From Coturnix japonica (taxonomy: Eukaryota; Chordata; Aves; Galliformes; Phasianidae): a DNA stretch of 64,000 nt. The stretch's first letter is position 1; each line of letters starts with the position of its first letter. The translations under genes and the position numbers were made by a program. Positions 19,101-30,859 of the stretch are shown piece after piece. A model generated the notes under the pieces. It was not told where the DNA came from. It did no database searches and saw nothing but the letters and a program-made list of their open reading frames with translations. The stretch is from assembly GCF_001577835.2 (NCBI RefSeq), contig NC_029521.1, positions 19,932,470 to 19,996,469 on the forward strand, read 5' to 3'.

Positions 19101-22100
19101 ATCCTGGAGTAGCTTAGAAGCTCACAAGACTATTGGTTTTGCATGCCTGCTTGTAAAAAGTCCATCAGCTTTTTTGGCAAAGCACAGAGATTCTGGGGTT
19201 TAATGTGCTGTTTCACCTATGTGACATTGCTGGCTGAGAGAATGGGAATTGCATGCTCCAGCTGTAGAGTTGTTTACACTGTGCTGGATAACATGCTCCT
19301 TAAATGCTTTTAAGGGGCTTACTAAGCGATCTGAACACTCTGAGGCTTTGCTGCCCTTAGAGGGAACATTGTCTTCAGGGAGTCGCGTACAGAGTTTCAA
19401 AGCAAATAAAACTACTTCAGTCTATCAAATCCTCAGTCTGACCCAATTTTCAGAGTTATAAAACACGATTACAAAAGGGAAAGCACAGGAACATCCTGCC
19501 TCTTCTGCCTAATGGTTTCAGCTCTGTATCTTGCAGGGACTTTGTTTGCAGGCCTCCCTAGTCAGCTGAAACTGGTTGTAAGGATGTGGCTTTGCCTTAA
19601 GCTGATACACTGCAGAAACTTGTAACGGGTCTTGTGTGCAGCGTGTAACTTCAGAACGAATCCCAAACAGCTCTGTTCCTTTCAGGTTTACTTCCATGGC
19701 ACAGGAGCTCATGTATCTCCATGGACTCCTGTGTTTATACATAAGGAGAGAGGGAGACTCAAATGAGCAAAGCAGTCTTCAAAGCCTCTGTTCTGCTTCC
19801 TCCGTCTATCCCCTTTTGTTCATTACCTGAAGCCAGGGGTCATTGTTTCTTAAGTCCACACAGAGGCATCCTAATGCTGGGAGTATCAGCAAATGTATAC
19901 ATTGGTTCTTTCTTCTGTCACTGAGGAATGTGGAGTCCTTTGTGGCATTCCTTCCTTCCCCTTTTCTCTTGCAGATAGCCATGGGGAAAATGGGGGGGTT
20001 GTAATTTAGTACCCTGTTAAGATTTTGTCTGTAACGTGAAAGCAGAGTTCAGGGTGTATCTCCTGTGATCTGCATCATGGGGTGGAAGGCACAGAGACTG
20101 AATGTGAGAGGTGTGCCTATACAGACACCAGTTCAACAGTAGGTTTCCCAGTGGGAGTGCGTGTGTTCTTGGGTTGTATCTGAACAGCAGATCAACTGTT
20201 CAAGGGGTGCCTGGGTACTCAGAACATTTAGAGCTGTGTATGCACATAACTAACAACTTCCTGAGATGGCGATTTGAGCACTGCATACCCTGGAGGTTGG
20301 TTAGTGCTCTGACTTCCTACTCCCCAGAGCAGGCTGTGCTAACGGGACATATGTGAGGCATGCACTTATTCTCACATGACTGCTTTTCTACCTCTCCCTA
20401 AAGAAAGTCTATGCTGATGAAGACAGCGAAGGAGAAGATGCTAGTGTCACTCAGGGAGATCTGGAAGCGCTGATTTCTGGCCACTATCCTGTGAAACTGT
20501 CAGAGGAGACCAGCAGCAGCTCTTCCTCAGTGGTCCAGCCTGCCAGCAAGTGGGTTTGTGCACAGTCCTCCAACAGCAAGAAGGAAAATCACAACCAATG
20601 CATCACTGAGAAGCTGGAAGTGCTGGCGAAAGCCTATTCTGTCCAGGGGGACAAGTGGAGAGCTCTGGGCTATGCTAAAGCCATCAATGCACTCAAAAGC
20701 TACCACAAACCAGTCACCTCCTACCAGGTAAAACATTTTCCCAGAGTAGTGGTACAGGGAGATGGACTCTGCATCCCATCCTTTTTATAAGGCAGATCCG
20801 TTCTTGTTTCTGTGTGAAACAGCTTATCTTCATGCCTTGGGAACTGTGCTGTAAGTTGTTGTGTAGTGAGTTGGATTCATTGACCACCAGAAACATGGAG
20901 TCAGAGCCTCTACCCCATACTCAAACTCTTAGGGTAGGATCTGAGCACTCATAAGATAAATGCCTTCCTTAACTTCAGTGTGGGGTCATTTCCACTTTCC
21001 TTTTAAACTGCAGCAACTGAGTAGCATTGGAGATAACATATAAAATCAGTTGAATCTGGAGCTGGCAGACTGACAGCCCAGCTGTTCAGTGTGGTAGTGT
21101 TTCAGTCCCGTTCTGCATGCTTGTTCTTTTTCACATGGCATCAAACTTATGTAAGCTGGGTCTGAAAATGAGCAGCTCACAGAACTAGTTTTTCCATTTA
21201 CCAGTCACTGGTCTGACTGGGTTCTGAGTAGTAACAGCTCCCCAGACTGCGTGTGGCTTCTATCATCTCTGGTTTCTTGCTAGGAAGCCTGTAATATTCC
21301 TGGGATTGGGAAGCGAATGGCAGAGAAGATCCTGGAGATCTTGGAGAGTGGACATCTGCGCAAGCTGGATCATATCAGTGAGAGTGTGCCTGTGCTGGAA
21401 CTCTTTTCCAACATCTGGGGAGCAGGGGTCAAGACAGCTCAGATGTGGTACCAGCAGGTAAGTTTAGTGCTTTACACAAGTGGTTCTCAGGCTGTGATTT
21501 GAGGACTGCTTCTGAGTGCAGGGGAATTACTTTTACAAATAACTACCAATTGCCACTATCCACAGATGGGATTCAAATCTGCATTTATGGGAGGAATTGT
21601 GAGGCTGGGTCCTGTTGTGGGTGTATTTGGGGAGAACGGAGTGCAGGCAGCCAAGACTGAGTTTGGTTGTGGAGTAGAGGACAAAGATGTGATAGGAGGA
21701 ATGGAGGACACGTGCTGTCTCTTCTGTTACCGTCACTGCTTGGAGACTCATCTCACGCTGCTCACTGCAGTGACACTATTGGGGTCCAGCCTTGAGCCAG
21801 CATGTCTTGGTTGTCAGTTCCCAATCCAGTCACTGCCCTGTTGTCCTGGCTGGTTCCTGTAGCCATTAGAGCAGCCCTTCACCTTGTTGTAAAATAACTG
21901 CCAACACGAGCCTGTCCAGCCCACTGGTTAAGTTCCTTCTTAGAAAGAGTTTGTTTCCTGAGCATAGATCTAGTGAAGCCTGTCTTCCTGTAGTGTTTGG
22001 TGTCTTTGCCATCTAAAAATATGTCATATGTGTTTACACCATAGGCTTTCCTTAGCCTGCACCACTTGATTTCATTCAAGCTGTAAAGAGCACAGCTGCC

Positions 22101-24766
22101 TTTAAGAACAGCACCCTTCTGTCAGGTTTAGTTAAGATTTGAAGTTATGGTGGAGGTTAGAAATATGTGTGAGGATTGCCTAAGTATCTTCTTTCCGGGA
22201 ACAAGGCTGCAATCTCTACATGTGATTTCAGAGACTGTGACTAGCCTGATCTTGAGACAGGTTAAATACAATCTCCCCTGGTCCCAGTGGAAAGCATTTG
22301 AAGAGCGAGGTCTCAGCAGAGATGATGTGTTCTGCACTAGGGCTTCCGGACGCTGGATGATATCCGCACAAAGGCATCTCTCACCAGCCAGCAGGCTGTG
22401 GGCCTGAAGCACTATGAGGATTTCCTGGAGCGCATGCCTCGGGAGGAAGCTGCAGAAATAGAGCAGACTGTGAGTAGTAGCTTGTCTCCGAGCCCTTGGA
22501 GTGGGGGACTTGCTGGGATCTGTGCTTTGAAATAGACTACGTGTGGCATGATGGTTTGAGCTGGTTCTAGCTCCCCTTCCTTCCCTCTCGTCTTCTTTGA
22601 GATATCTGCTGTTGGCCAAGGTCCTGAGCTGATTCCCTGATGTTGCTTCTCCAAAGGAATCCATGAGCATTCTATGAGCTGGTTGTTGCTGTTGGGACAG
22701 ACCCTGGATATCCTTGATAGAAGCAAAGAGGATCCAGGTGCAGAAGGGTGTTGCTCGCTCTAGTAAGCCATGGCACTCCAGGACCATGGGGTGCTAAGCC
22801 AGTGTACCCTAATGTGAGCAGAGAGCTTGGGGCTCCGTCATTGCTACCCCTGTGCTCTCTGATCACCATGGAGGCAGCAGGCAGCGTGACCCTGTCACTC
22901 GGCCACAGGGCCTGGCCACAAAGAATACGCTCCTGCCAGGCTCCTGCTGGGGTGTCAGTCCCATATGCCGGATTAGCCATTTTGGTTGTGAGTGGTCCTT
23001 TTCCCAGGCAGGCTGGTTTGAGGAGCTGGCTCTTGGGGCTGGGCCTATTGTTATCTTGATGGGATTACTGTGCTCTCCTCCATACACAGGCACACACCTC
23101 TGATCCAGGCAAGGAAGAGAGAATAAGGGATTAGTCACTGTCTGTGCTGCCTGTCACAGTGAGATCTGATGAGCTTTTAGGCTTTTGGGTGGGGTTGGGA
23201 GTTTTCTAGAAATCTTCATTTAAAGCCAGAAGGGGGGCAAGGACACCAGAGGAGGGCTTGCTCCGCATGAGAAAGACTTGTGGCTTCTTGAAGCACCTCT
23301 GGGGCAAAGGTTAATGGGTTTATCTCTTGCTAATGAAGGATGATCCCCAAGAGTGACAAGGGGCTGTGGGCATGGACACTACCTTCCTGAACCTCAGCCC
23401 CTGTGATGGCCTGGTCACTGGGAATTGCTGAGCCCCTAATTATTTGCTGCCAACGGGGTGATTGGCACAATCAGACTTCTGTCCAAGGACCTGGGAGCCT
23501 TTCTTAAGCATTTAATGAATGAAGCCATCAGAACTGGCACTGTCGGCACAGAGTAGGAGCTGGGATCCAGCCTGGAGGTGGCTGCATTAGGGGTATCTCT
23601 GATGCTGCCTCCTTAACACTGCTGCGTCTTCCAACTTGTCCCAGCCCAGCTGTAGCCTGGCCTCCCCCAAGAGCTGATATCAATGGCCAACTAGTGACCG
23701 CAGCCTGGTAGATCATTGTGTTGTATGGCAGTGGGCTGGGCATTTGCAGGGCTGAGTGAAAGCCACTCCAGCACACGTGGCTTCTGACAGCAGGTTGGTC
23801 TTCTCCTTGGGGCAGTTTGCCATTCCTACCAGGTGTCAGCTCTGTACAGAGACCCTGGAGCTGCAGGACTGGCTGAGGCAGGTGCAAGATCATTTGCTGC
23901 CTGGACAAAGAGGTCATTAAGAGAGTAGTCTGTGACTCTTCTCCCCTCTTTCTGCTCTTGAAGGTCAGACAAGCAGCCCTGGCCCTGAAGCCTGGGCTCG
24001 TGTGTGTGGCATGTGGCTCCTACCGTCGGGGGAAGGCCACCTGTGGAGATGTGGACGTGCTGGTCACTCACCCGGATGGTCAGTCTCACCGTGGGCTGTT
24101 CAGCAAGCTGCTTGACAGCCTCCATGAGAGCGGTAAGAGGGCTGGGGGCTGACACACGGTGCTCGAAGCTGTTCTTAGCACAGCCAAGCCAAGGAGGGAC
24201 TGAGGTCAGAGCTACACATGAATAGACTTCATTGAAGGGCATGTGATTGCTTCTTCTCTCTTGTGAGGCTGTCAGGGCTGAGGTTATGTTGTTGTAGGGA
24301 CCCTACAGCAAACTGAGACCCCTGTCTGGACTGTGGGAAGTTCAGAATGGGGATTCCAGGCTCTGCTGCTCAGCCCCCCTTTGCCTGCTCCCTCTCCTCA
24401 GGCTTCCTTACAGATGACCTGGTGAGTCAGGAGGACAATGGTGATCAGAAGAAGTATCTGGGGGTGTGCCGCCTTCCTGGGCCAGCCCGTCGTCACCGAC
24501 GTCTGGACATCATCGTGGTCCCTTACAGTGAGTTTGCCTGCGCCCTGCTCTACTTCACCGGCTCAGCTCACTTCAACCGCTCCATGCGTGCCCTGGCCAA
24601 GACCAAGGGTATGAGCCTCTCAGAGCATGCCCTCAGCATGGCGGTGGTGCGAGGCCCTGGTGGTGTCAAGGTGGCATCTGGCCATGCTCTGCCCACCCCG
24701 ACCGAGAGAGATGTCTTCATTCAGCTGGGGCTGCCTTACCGAGAGCCCTCGGAACGGGACTGGTGA
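16157..24766 (+). CDS. POLL: DNA polymerase lambda (complete)
   Basis: Family X polymerase for gap filling in base excision repair and non-homologous end joining, with a second 5'-dRP lyase activity; nuclear. Coding exons: 16157-16268, 16467-16764, 17419-17578, 20404-20727, 21284-21457, 22341-22469, 23964-24132, 24402-24766; they join in phase to 576 aa (human 575). Order: MEPRG...PKRKK with a basic, NLS-like stretch; BRCT domain about 38-137; Ser/Gln-rich linker about 138-235, with a five-CAG run and a six-Ser run; lyase domain with Schiff-base lysine K313 (GIGKRMAEK); GSYRRGK at 417-423 and palm aspartates D428 and D430 (CGDVDVL); third metal ligand D491 (RRLDIIVVP); C-terminus [12 protein letters not shown]. 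All catalytic residues are intact. The start follows the human N-terminus. The intron 16269-16466 is open in frame, and a longer N-terminus is possible. Confidence 0.97.
17579..20403 (+). other. POLL: POLL intron after the linker exon
   Basis: This 2.8-kb intron separates the Gln-rich linker exon from the exon that carries the rest of the linker and the start of the lyase domain. I saw no repeat family, RNA gene or nested coding exon in it. Other POLL introns over 300 bases (16765-17418, 20728-21283, 21458-22340 and 22470-23963) likewise hold nothing I can support. Confidence 0.75.
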
Positions 24767-25707
24767 CACCGGTTGGCACCCAGCACTCCGAGCTGTGCTG
24801 ATGTTTTGAGGGGTGCTGGCTTCTCCAGTGCTTTTCTGTGCTGACTGTGAACTGGGTAATGTATCGCAGCAAAGCGGCTCCCTGCAAACTGGGGCCCTGC
24901 TGCTAGCAGAGCTTTGTGGCTTCACCCAGCAGAGGGCGTGGGCTGGAGGCTGGCTGGAAGGGCTGCCCAGTGTCACACGTCTGCCTGTGCCCAGCTCTCA
25001 GGCAGCCCCTGGCTACTGAAGGAGCTCAGTGCCTGACAGCTAACCCTGGCCTGGCTCTTCCCAGGAAGCTCCAGAAGGCTGGCTTGGAGATCATTATGAC
25101 AAAAGCCCTCCTGGTGCTTGGGAACTGGAGAATAGGGATGCATCTTCCTCTCTGTGAGCACAGATGCCCATAATCTCTGTCCTGAGCTGTGTATGAAGGC
25201 AGCAGGGGTCTGACCTGGCCTGGAAACGAGCCCCTTTCCTCTGCTTGCTGCTGCTGGTAACTTCTACTGTGAGACATGTGAAGGGTCTCCCTGTGCTGCT
25301 GCCATGTCCTCCCTCTGACTTGTATTGTCTGGTGGGTCTCATTGTACGGTGCCAGGCAGCTTCTCCTGGAGCCACGTGAGCCCCAAGGAATGTAAGAAAC
25401 CTACGTGCTTCATCTGCATGTTCTCAGTCCATGGTGTGCTGAGCATCCTGCAGGGCAGAGTGCTGTCATCCTCCTGGCCTGGGCACGAGGGCTCCTTTCC
25501 TTTCCCCTCTGTGCAGGAAAGGAGCAGCCCTTGGGCTTCAGGCTGACTGTGCTCAGGATTGTAATGATGCTGAATGTAACCTGGTAAGGCTGCGTGTTTG
25601 GTGCATGGAGGCACAGAGAAACATGGATAATTGAGTGTTAATCTGGGCAAAGCAGAGCTTTCCCATTTTGTGTGTGTGATGCCCAGGAAGTCACCTGGTC
25701 ACACTGA

Positions 25708-25758
<51 letters not shown>

Positions 25759-26210
25759 GTACACATACAGGTGTGCTCACCCCTTCTATTCCAAGGGAGT
25801 GAATTTTGTTTCTCAGAAAACCTCAACTATTTTTATATTCTGAAGGTGAATTTTGCAGTGGCTTTCAGCGCTCTGCAGCATCAGCTGCTGGTGAGGCTGG
25901 GGTGGGTGCTTCTGCCTCAGCCTCTGGGGCCAAGCTGGCCTTACACTCCCTTATTTTGTAGGGGACCTGGCCACCCCCACTCTGCACTTTGCTGCATCTC
26001 TGTCACACACAGGGGTGAGCTGTGTTTGCTGCCAGGCAGCCACCAGGGCATCAAATAGGGCTGCTGTGGCTGCCGTGGGCTCAGGGTTTATGCTGGGAAG
26101 GACTCAATCCAGGCGGTGTCGTTGGTCAGCCCAGCCCTTCTATGGAACACCTGGTGGCAATGAATGTCTTCTGGCATGTCTTGGTGCTTTGAAACACAAA
26201 GTGTAATAAA
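24767..26210 (+). terminator. POLL: POLL 3' UTR with candidate polyadenylation signal
   Basis: The first clear AATAAA after the POLL stop is at 26205-26210, giving a 3' UTR of about 1.45 kb. The sequence between is unique apart from the GT microsatellite at 25711-25760. An earlier non-canonical signal cannot be excluded, so the true end may be closer to the stop. Confidence 0.5.
25711..25760 (+). repeat. (GT)n microsatellite
   Basis: About 25 tandem GT units with one GC interruption near the end (gtgcgtgtgt), followed by acacatac. If the distal POLL signal is used, the tract lies in the POLL 3' UTR and would be transcribed as a UG repeat. Confidence 0.97.
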
Positions 26211-27639
26211 TCCCTTTTCTCTTTTTCCTCTTACCTCTGTCTTTTTGCTCCCTTGCAGCTGAGCTTTGGGCTTCTCACCGCTGTCCCGGGCTGAGCGCGG
26301 GTTTTCATCCAGCTCTGGGTGCCAGGGTGAGCTGCTGCTTGTGGGGCTGGGGCTGCCCCTCTCACCAGAGTCACATGCTGTGGACATCACTACGGGTGAG
26401 GGAGATGTGGCATTCCTGTCCCCATCTCTTTCCCCTTTGTCCATCCCTCAGGCTCCAGTTCACTCTGTGGTGTCCAATGGGTGCTGCAGCAGCCCAGCAA
26501 AGCTCTGGTTTTCCTCTTCGTGCTTTTACAAAGGGGAAGGGCTGGTGCTGCTCAGAGTGGGCCTGTTCTCCGGGCAGTGCCATTTTCTTGGGGACACAAA
26601 GAACTCCTGCCAGCCCCCTGCACTGTGAGGGAAGGGGCTTCTGTCTGTCCCTCCCATCCCTCAGCTCCCAGCCCAGGAGCTCTGGAGAGGACAGAGAGCC
26701 CTCCCGTGGCCAGCAGCAGCCACAGCTGCGTGGTCCAAGGATGGGGCCATTCCCCCTGCATCACGATGACTCTGCCAGCACCCCCGGGTGCCAAAGGCTC
26801 CCACCTCCCCCTTGTACTGGGCCAAGCAGAGCAGCAGCATGACTGGATCATGCTGTGAGCGCTGGGCTGGGCAGTGCCTGCTGCCCTGCGTGGAGGGGAC
26901 AGAGCAGCTGTGTGCCCCTAATTGCACTCTGCATCTTCTGAGTCATTTGCAGGTACGGGTTACCTCCAGTCTGGCATCCTCCAAAGCCACATGTAGCTCC
27001 GGGACCAGCAGGAACTGACTACTATGTGTCCTCAGCTCAGCTGCTGGCTCTTCTAATGTCACACAGAAGGTACAAAGCTCAGGGCCCAGACAGAGCTCCT
27101 GGGGTGCCTGGGAGGGGGTGAATGGCTGTGGGTACTGAGGCCCCAGGATGCAGACAGGGTGAGCCGAGATCACTTTGTGTGCCTTTCATGGGGTGTTGAT
27201 TGGTTCCTGCACCCCAGGAAGGGGCTGCAGTGCTTTCCCCCTTCCTGCCCTCCGTGGCTGTGAGTCCGATCATCCTGAAAATTAAAAAGAAACCCAAACA
27301 CAGCAGCACTTTAAGAGACTGACTGGGAAGCTGGGGAGCTGGGACGGGCACTGAGCTGCCGCAGAGCCCCTCGCTCCCACTTCTGCTCTGTGTGCCCCCA
27401 CTGTGGGCACAGGTGGGGGGCTCAGGCAATTCCTGCCCCCCCCAGCATCTCTCTCCGCCCCCAAGAGTAAAAGGCAGAAAGAGCCGTGCTGAGTACCAAC
27501 ATCAGGGCAGCTCTTCCCACCCTGCTCCCTACCCCATAGGGGGGGCACCTCACCTCCTGTGCCTGTCCCGCAGTGGGGATGGGGGCAGTGGGGTGTGGGG
27601 GGCCCCTTTGGGCTCCTACCAGTGGCACTTCATATCCAC
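26211..27639. other. GC-rich intergenic stretch downstream of POLL
   Basis: The open frames here are long mainly because GC content is high and stops are rare; they overlap on both strands and carry no recognisable domain or splice-linked partner. I see no gene, CR1 element or tandem repeat. Confidence 0.55.
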
Positions 27640-28060
27640 GAGCAAATATTTGCTAATGGCAGCGCGGCCGGGAGAACGCAGCGGAGCTGCTCCCCCCGCC
27701 GGGGCAGGCAGGGAAATGAATATGAATTTATCATGATTAGGTGAACCCAGCAGGGAGAGCGGGAGAGAGAGAGAGGGCCAGGCAGGGAGGGGGCGGGCGA
27801 AGATGGATCTGTGCAATAAAATTAAATAAGGACACCAAATAGAGTCACTGCTCGCGCGCCTGCCCGCCCGCGTGCTGGGCCTCTCCCGCCCTCCCCTCGC
27901 TCCTCCAGCTTTGCTGATTTCTCTCTTTCCTCAAATTTATGAGGCCAATTATGAAGATGAGGTTGGAAGTTCTCAGAAGTTCACTAAATGCAAAGTGCGG
28001 TCCCTGCTGTTCCCATCAAATTAATTAACCGAGCGCTATTGATGGCCAGGCGACGTCGGC
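27640..28060. promoter_or_regulatory. Candidate conserved noncoding element
   Basis: AT-rich, homeodomain-like words stand out inside GC-rich surroundings: AAATATTTGCTAATGG, GAATATGAATTTATCATGAT, CAATAAAATTAAATAAGG, GGCCAATTATGAAG and CAAATTAATTAACC, the last followed by GAGCGCTATTGATGG. The pattern is typical of developmental enhancers and is not explained by repeats or coding sequence. Conservation was not tested. Confidence 0.4.
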
Positions 28061-29280
28061 ACGGCGTGGAGCCAGAGGGAAAGGCTGCTGGGGTGCAGCT
28101 GGGGGGGACAGGGGGCCCTATGGGGTGTCCCAGGGCAGCAGCCGTGTGCCCAGTGCACCCCTGATCTGTTGGGGCAGCTCCTGTGTATGGGGCGGTGGTG
28201 CCCCCAGCCCATTGGGGTGGCTTTTGGTGGTCCAACACAGCGGGCTCAGAGAGGGAGAAAATCAATCCCGAATGCAGGAAGGAGCGGTTTGCGAACACCC
28301 AGCTTTGGGGCCGGGCTCTCTGCCGGCTGGTGCTGTAGGGCTGAGATTGCAGCCACGGCCCAGCGCTGCGCAGGTGGGATGGGAGGGGGAGATGATGAGG
28401 ATCCTGCGCCCCTCGTCGGGAAAGGAGGCGGAAATCAAGGGAGAGGTGAGGGGACGGGCAGCAGAGGGAGCTGGAGGACCGGGTAAGGGCAGCGCTGCGG
28501 ATGCCCGAGGAGGTGGCAGCCCGGCTCCTTGTCGCGGGGGGGGATGGCGGGGTAGGAGGTGGGTTGAGCCACAGCCCGGCTCCTGCACCCAGCCCTGTCA
28601 GCTCCTCCGGTTTTACTCGCAGTGGGGTCCTGAGTCGGCAGCATTGGGCCTGGAAGGATGCTCACAGCACAGGGATCCGGATGGCTGTGTGACCATCAGC
28701 AGCAGAGCAGTGTGTCCTCGGGGAGCAGGAGGACGTGGTGCAGGTATGGCAGGACCTGAAATTGCCCCCTGCTCTGCTCCCTCTACTTCCTGCTGAGCCC
28801 TGGGGTGTAGAACTCCCCAATTGTTCCTGCAGTCAGCCCGGTTTGTCCTCCCACTGGGCAGGCCAGGCCATGGGTCTGAGACACCAATCCCAGCTGCAGC
28901 CCTGAGCCCCACATGCCGCCCCCCTCCCCACCTCCCACCCTCTACCCCACCATTCCCAGCAGCAGGAGCCAATTCACAGCCATGGTGCCACCCTGGGACA
29001 GCACAGCCCCTGGAGCATGGGTGGCTGAAGACACTTGCTGATCCTGGGGGGCAATGCCCACAGCAGGAAGGTGTCATTCTTGCTGCTGTACCTGGTACTG
29101 CAATGGGGTCTTCATGGTGCCTCCAGGCTTCTCCTGCTGTGATCTCTGCCACTGTCTGGGTGGGCACTTATCATGCTTTCTAATGGATAGAGTTTTTCTG
29201 CTCCCCATTTCCCATGCTCTGCAAAGCTTCAACAACTCACAGGAGATGCAGCAGGACCCCTGCCCTGCTCCTAAGGTTGT
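28061..29280. other. GC-rich intergenic stretch
   Basis: This block is GC-rich, with CpG enrichment around 28,280-28,560. Two long open frames, one on each strand, overlap the same bases and look like composition effects. An unannotated non-coding RNA promoter is possible at the CpG-richer part, but I have no positive evidence for it. Confidence 0.45.
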
Positions 29281-29547
29281 ACCACTGGGGCACCCCAAGA
29301 GAACACACCATTGAAAGACCCCAAGGGGGCACCACTGGGACAACTCATGGGTTCGCTGTGGAACACAGTGAGGAGACACCATTGGGGCACCCCATGGGGA
29401 CATCACAGAGACACCTCAAGGGTTCAGAATGGGGATACCCTAAGGGGGCACCACTGGGACGTTCCAAGGAGACACCATTGGGACATCCCAAGGGGACATC
29501 ACTGGGATGCTCCAAGGAGACACTGCTGGGATGCTCCAAAGGGCAGC
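29281..29547 (+). repeat. Degenerate 24-bp minisatellite
   Basis: Roughly eleven diverged copies of a 24-base unit of the form ACACCATTGGGACATCCCA plus AGGGG. The last three copies (about 29,472-29,543) are the most regular. Because 24 is a multiple of three, the array stays open and encodes an 8-residue periodic pattern (for example ETPLGHPK and GTSLGCSK). I treat it as non-coding. Confidence 0.8.
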
Positions 29548-29599
29548 ACCCACAGCCACGGGGGAGATTTGGGTCTGGGGGGGCCCTCCTGTTCATTCT

Positions 29600-29910
29600 C
29601 TGTTTTCTGCCTTAATTAGGACCCGGAGAGACCAGGCGAAATCGCATTAGCGCGGGGCCCCGGTGCGCGGAGCCATCCATCTTTTTTTATTACAGCGTAA
29701 TGGGGCTGCTCGCGAGGCGCCGTGCGATTTGTCACAGGCCTCGTTCCCTGATAACGGGCATTTGTCATCACTTTCTTCCCGTGTTAATGTCATCATCGGC
29801 GGGCTGACAGGCGGACCCGCGGAGGGAGCGCTGGCGACAGACCACATCCGTCAACCTAATATTTCCGTGGCTGTGGGGATCGGCCGGGCTGCGCACACGC
29901 ATTAAAGGGC
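29600..29910. promoter_or_regulatory. Candidate conserved noncoding element
   Basis: A CpG-containing yet AT-punctuated island with many motif-like words: CCTTAATTAGG, CATTAGCG, TTTTTTTATTACAGCG, GATTTGTCACAGG, GATAACGGGCATTTGTCATC, GTTAATGTCATCATCGG and CCTAATATTTCCGTGG. It lies directly after the minisatellite. It is not coding in any convincing frame. The composition is enhancer-like; this is inference without alignment. Confidence 0.42.
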
Positions 29911-30859
29911 TTATGGGGGAGAGAGAGGGGGGAAAAAAAGGGAAAAGAAGAAAAAAAAGGGAAAAAAAAGAGGCATTGCCGTGAATTAAAATGTTGGCAC
30001 GAGCATGTCGCTGCATGGGGACACGGCCACGGCTTCCTGCTGGAGGACACAGCATCGCCTGGATCGCATTGAGAGGATATTTGGGGCTGGGGATCGGCAG
30101 AAAGATCACTGGTAAAAAGGGGAGGGGATAAGTGGGAGGGTTCCCCCCCATGTCCCACCCTGAGGGTTTGAGCTCAGCTCATTGGAGGCGTTGGTGTGAT
30201 GAAGTGGGCAGCCTCAGCCCCACGGGGTTGTGGCAGGGAGGGAAACCCACTGAGCCCCCCACCAGGGAGCTGACCCCAGCCTGCAGCTGCCCAATAATTG
30301 TGGTTAGGGGTGCTCGGGGCTTTTCTTCTCAATATTTGGCTGTTCCCATGGAAATTGGGGATGGGGAGAAGGGAAAGGTGCTTGGGATCATGGGTCTTCA
30401 CAGTGGGGAGGACTGTCATAGTTAGCTTTGTTCTATTCTTTGGGTGATAACAGACAATAAGAAGGTTTGGGTGGATTTTTAATTTAATATCTGTATCTCC
30501 AATACCTTCGCAGGGTATTTGGAGGCTTTTGGTGGGTGCTCCCAGCTCTGCCCACTGCATTCCCAGCTCTGCCCAGCACAGCCCAGGACGTCCCACTCTC
30601 CCCCAGGTTGGGAGTTTGGAGTTTTCCCAACAGTCAATGGGGAAACTGAGGCACACAACGCTGCGTCCCCACTGCGCTCCCACCTCTCCACCATAAATCA
30701 CTGCCCTCGGTGGGCCGACCTCCTTTTAGGAAGGATTTATTGATGGGGGGGGGGGTGTTGGGACACAACTTGGTTGCGGTGGCAGCCGTGAGCTTCCATA
30801 AATCGAGAGGCAATAGCAGCACAAGGGCTGTGGGCACAGAGCATCCCTGCCAGCCCAGC

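Noticed and set aside
25638-26058. Open frames of Cys-Val and Thr-His repeats
   Set aside because: Translations of the GT microsatellite; not genes.
28125-28796. 223-codon open frame on the plus strand
   Set aside because: Lies in GC-rich sequence with equally long open frames on the other strand, has low-complexity Gly/Arg/Ala content, no domain and no splice partners. Likely a composition effect.
28613-29167. 184-codon open frame on the minus strand
   Set aside because: Overlaps the plus-strand frame over the same bases; no recognisable protein family and no coding signature.
29214-29615. 133-codon frame with 8-residue repeats
   Set aside because: The periodicity comes from the 24-bp minisatellite; nothing outside the array supports a gene.
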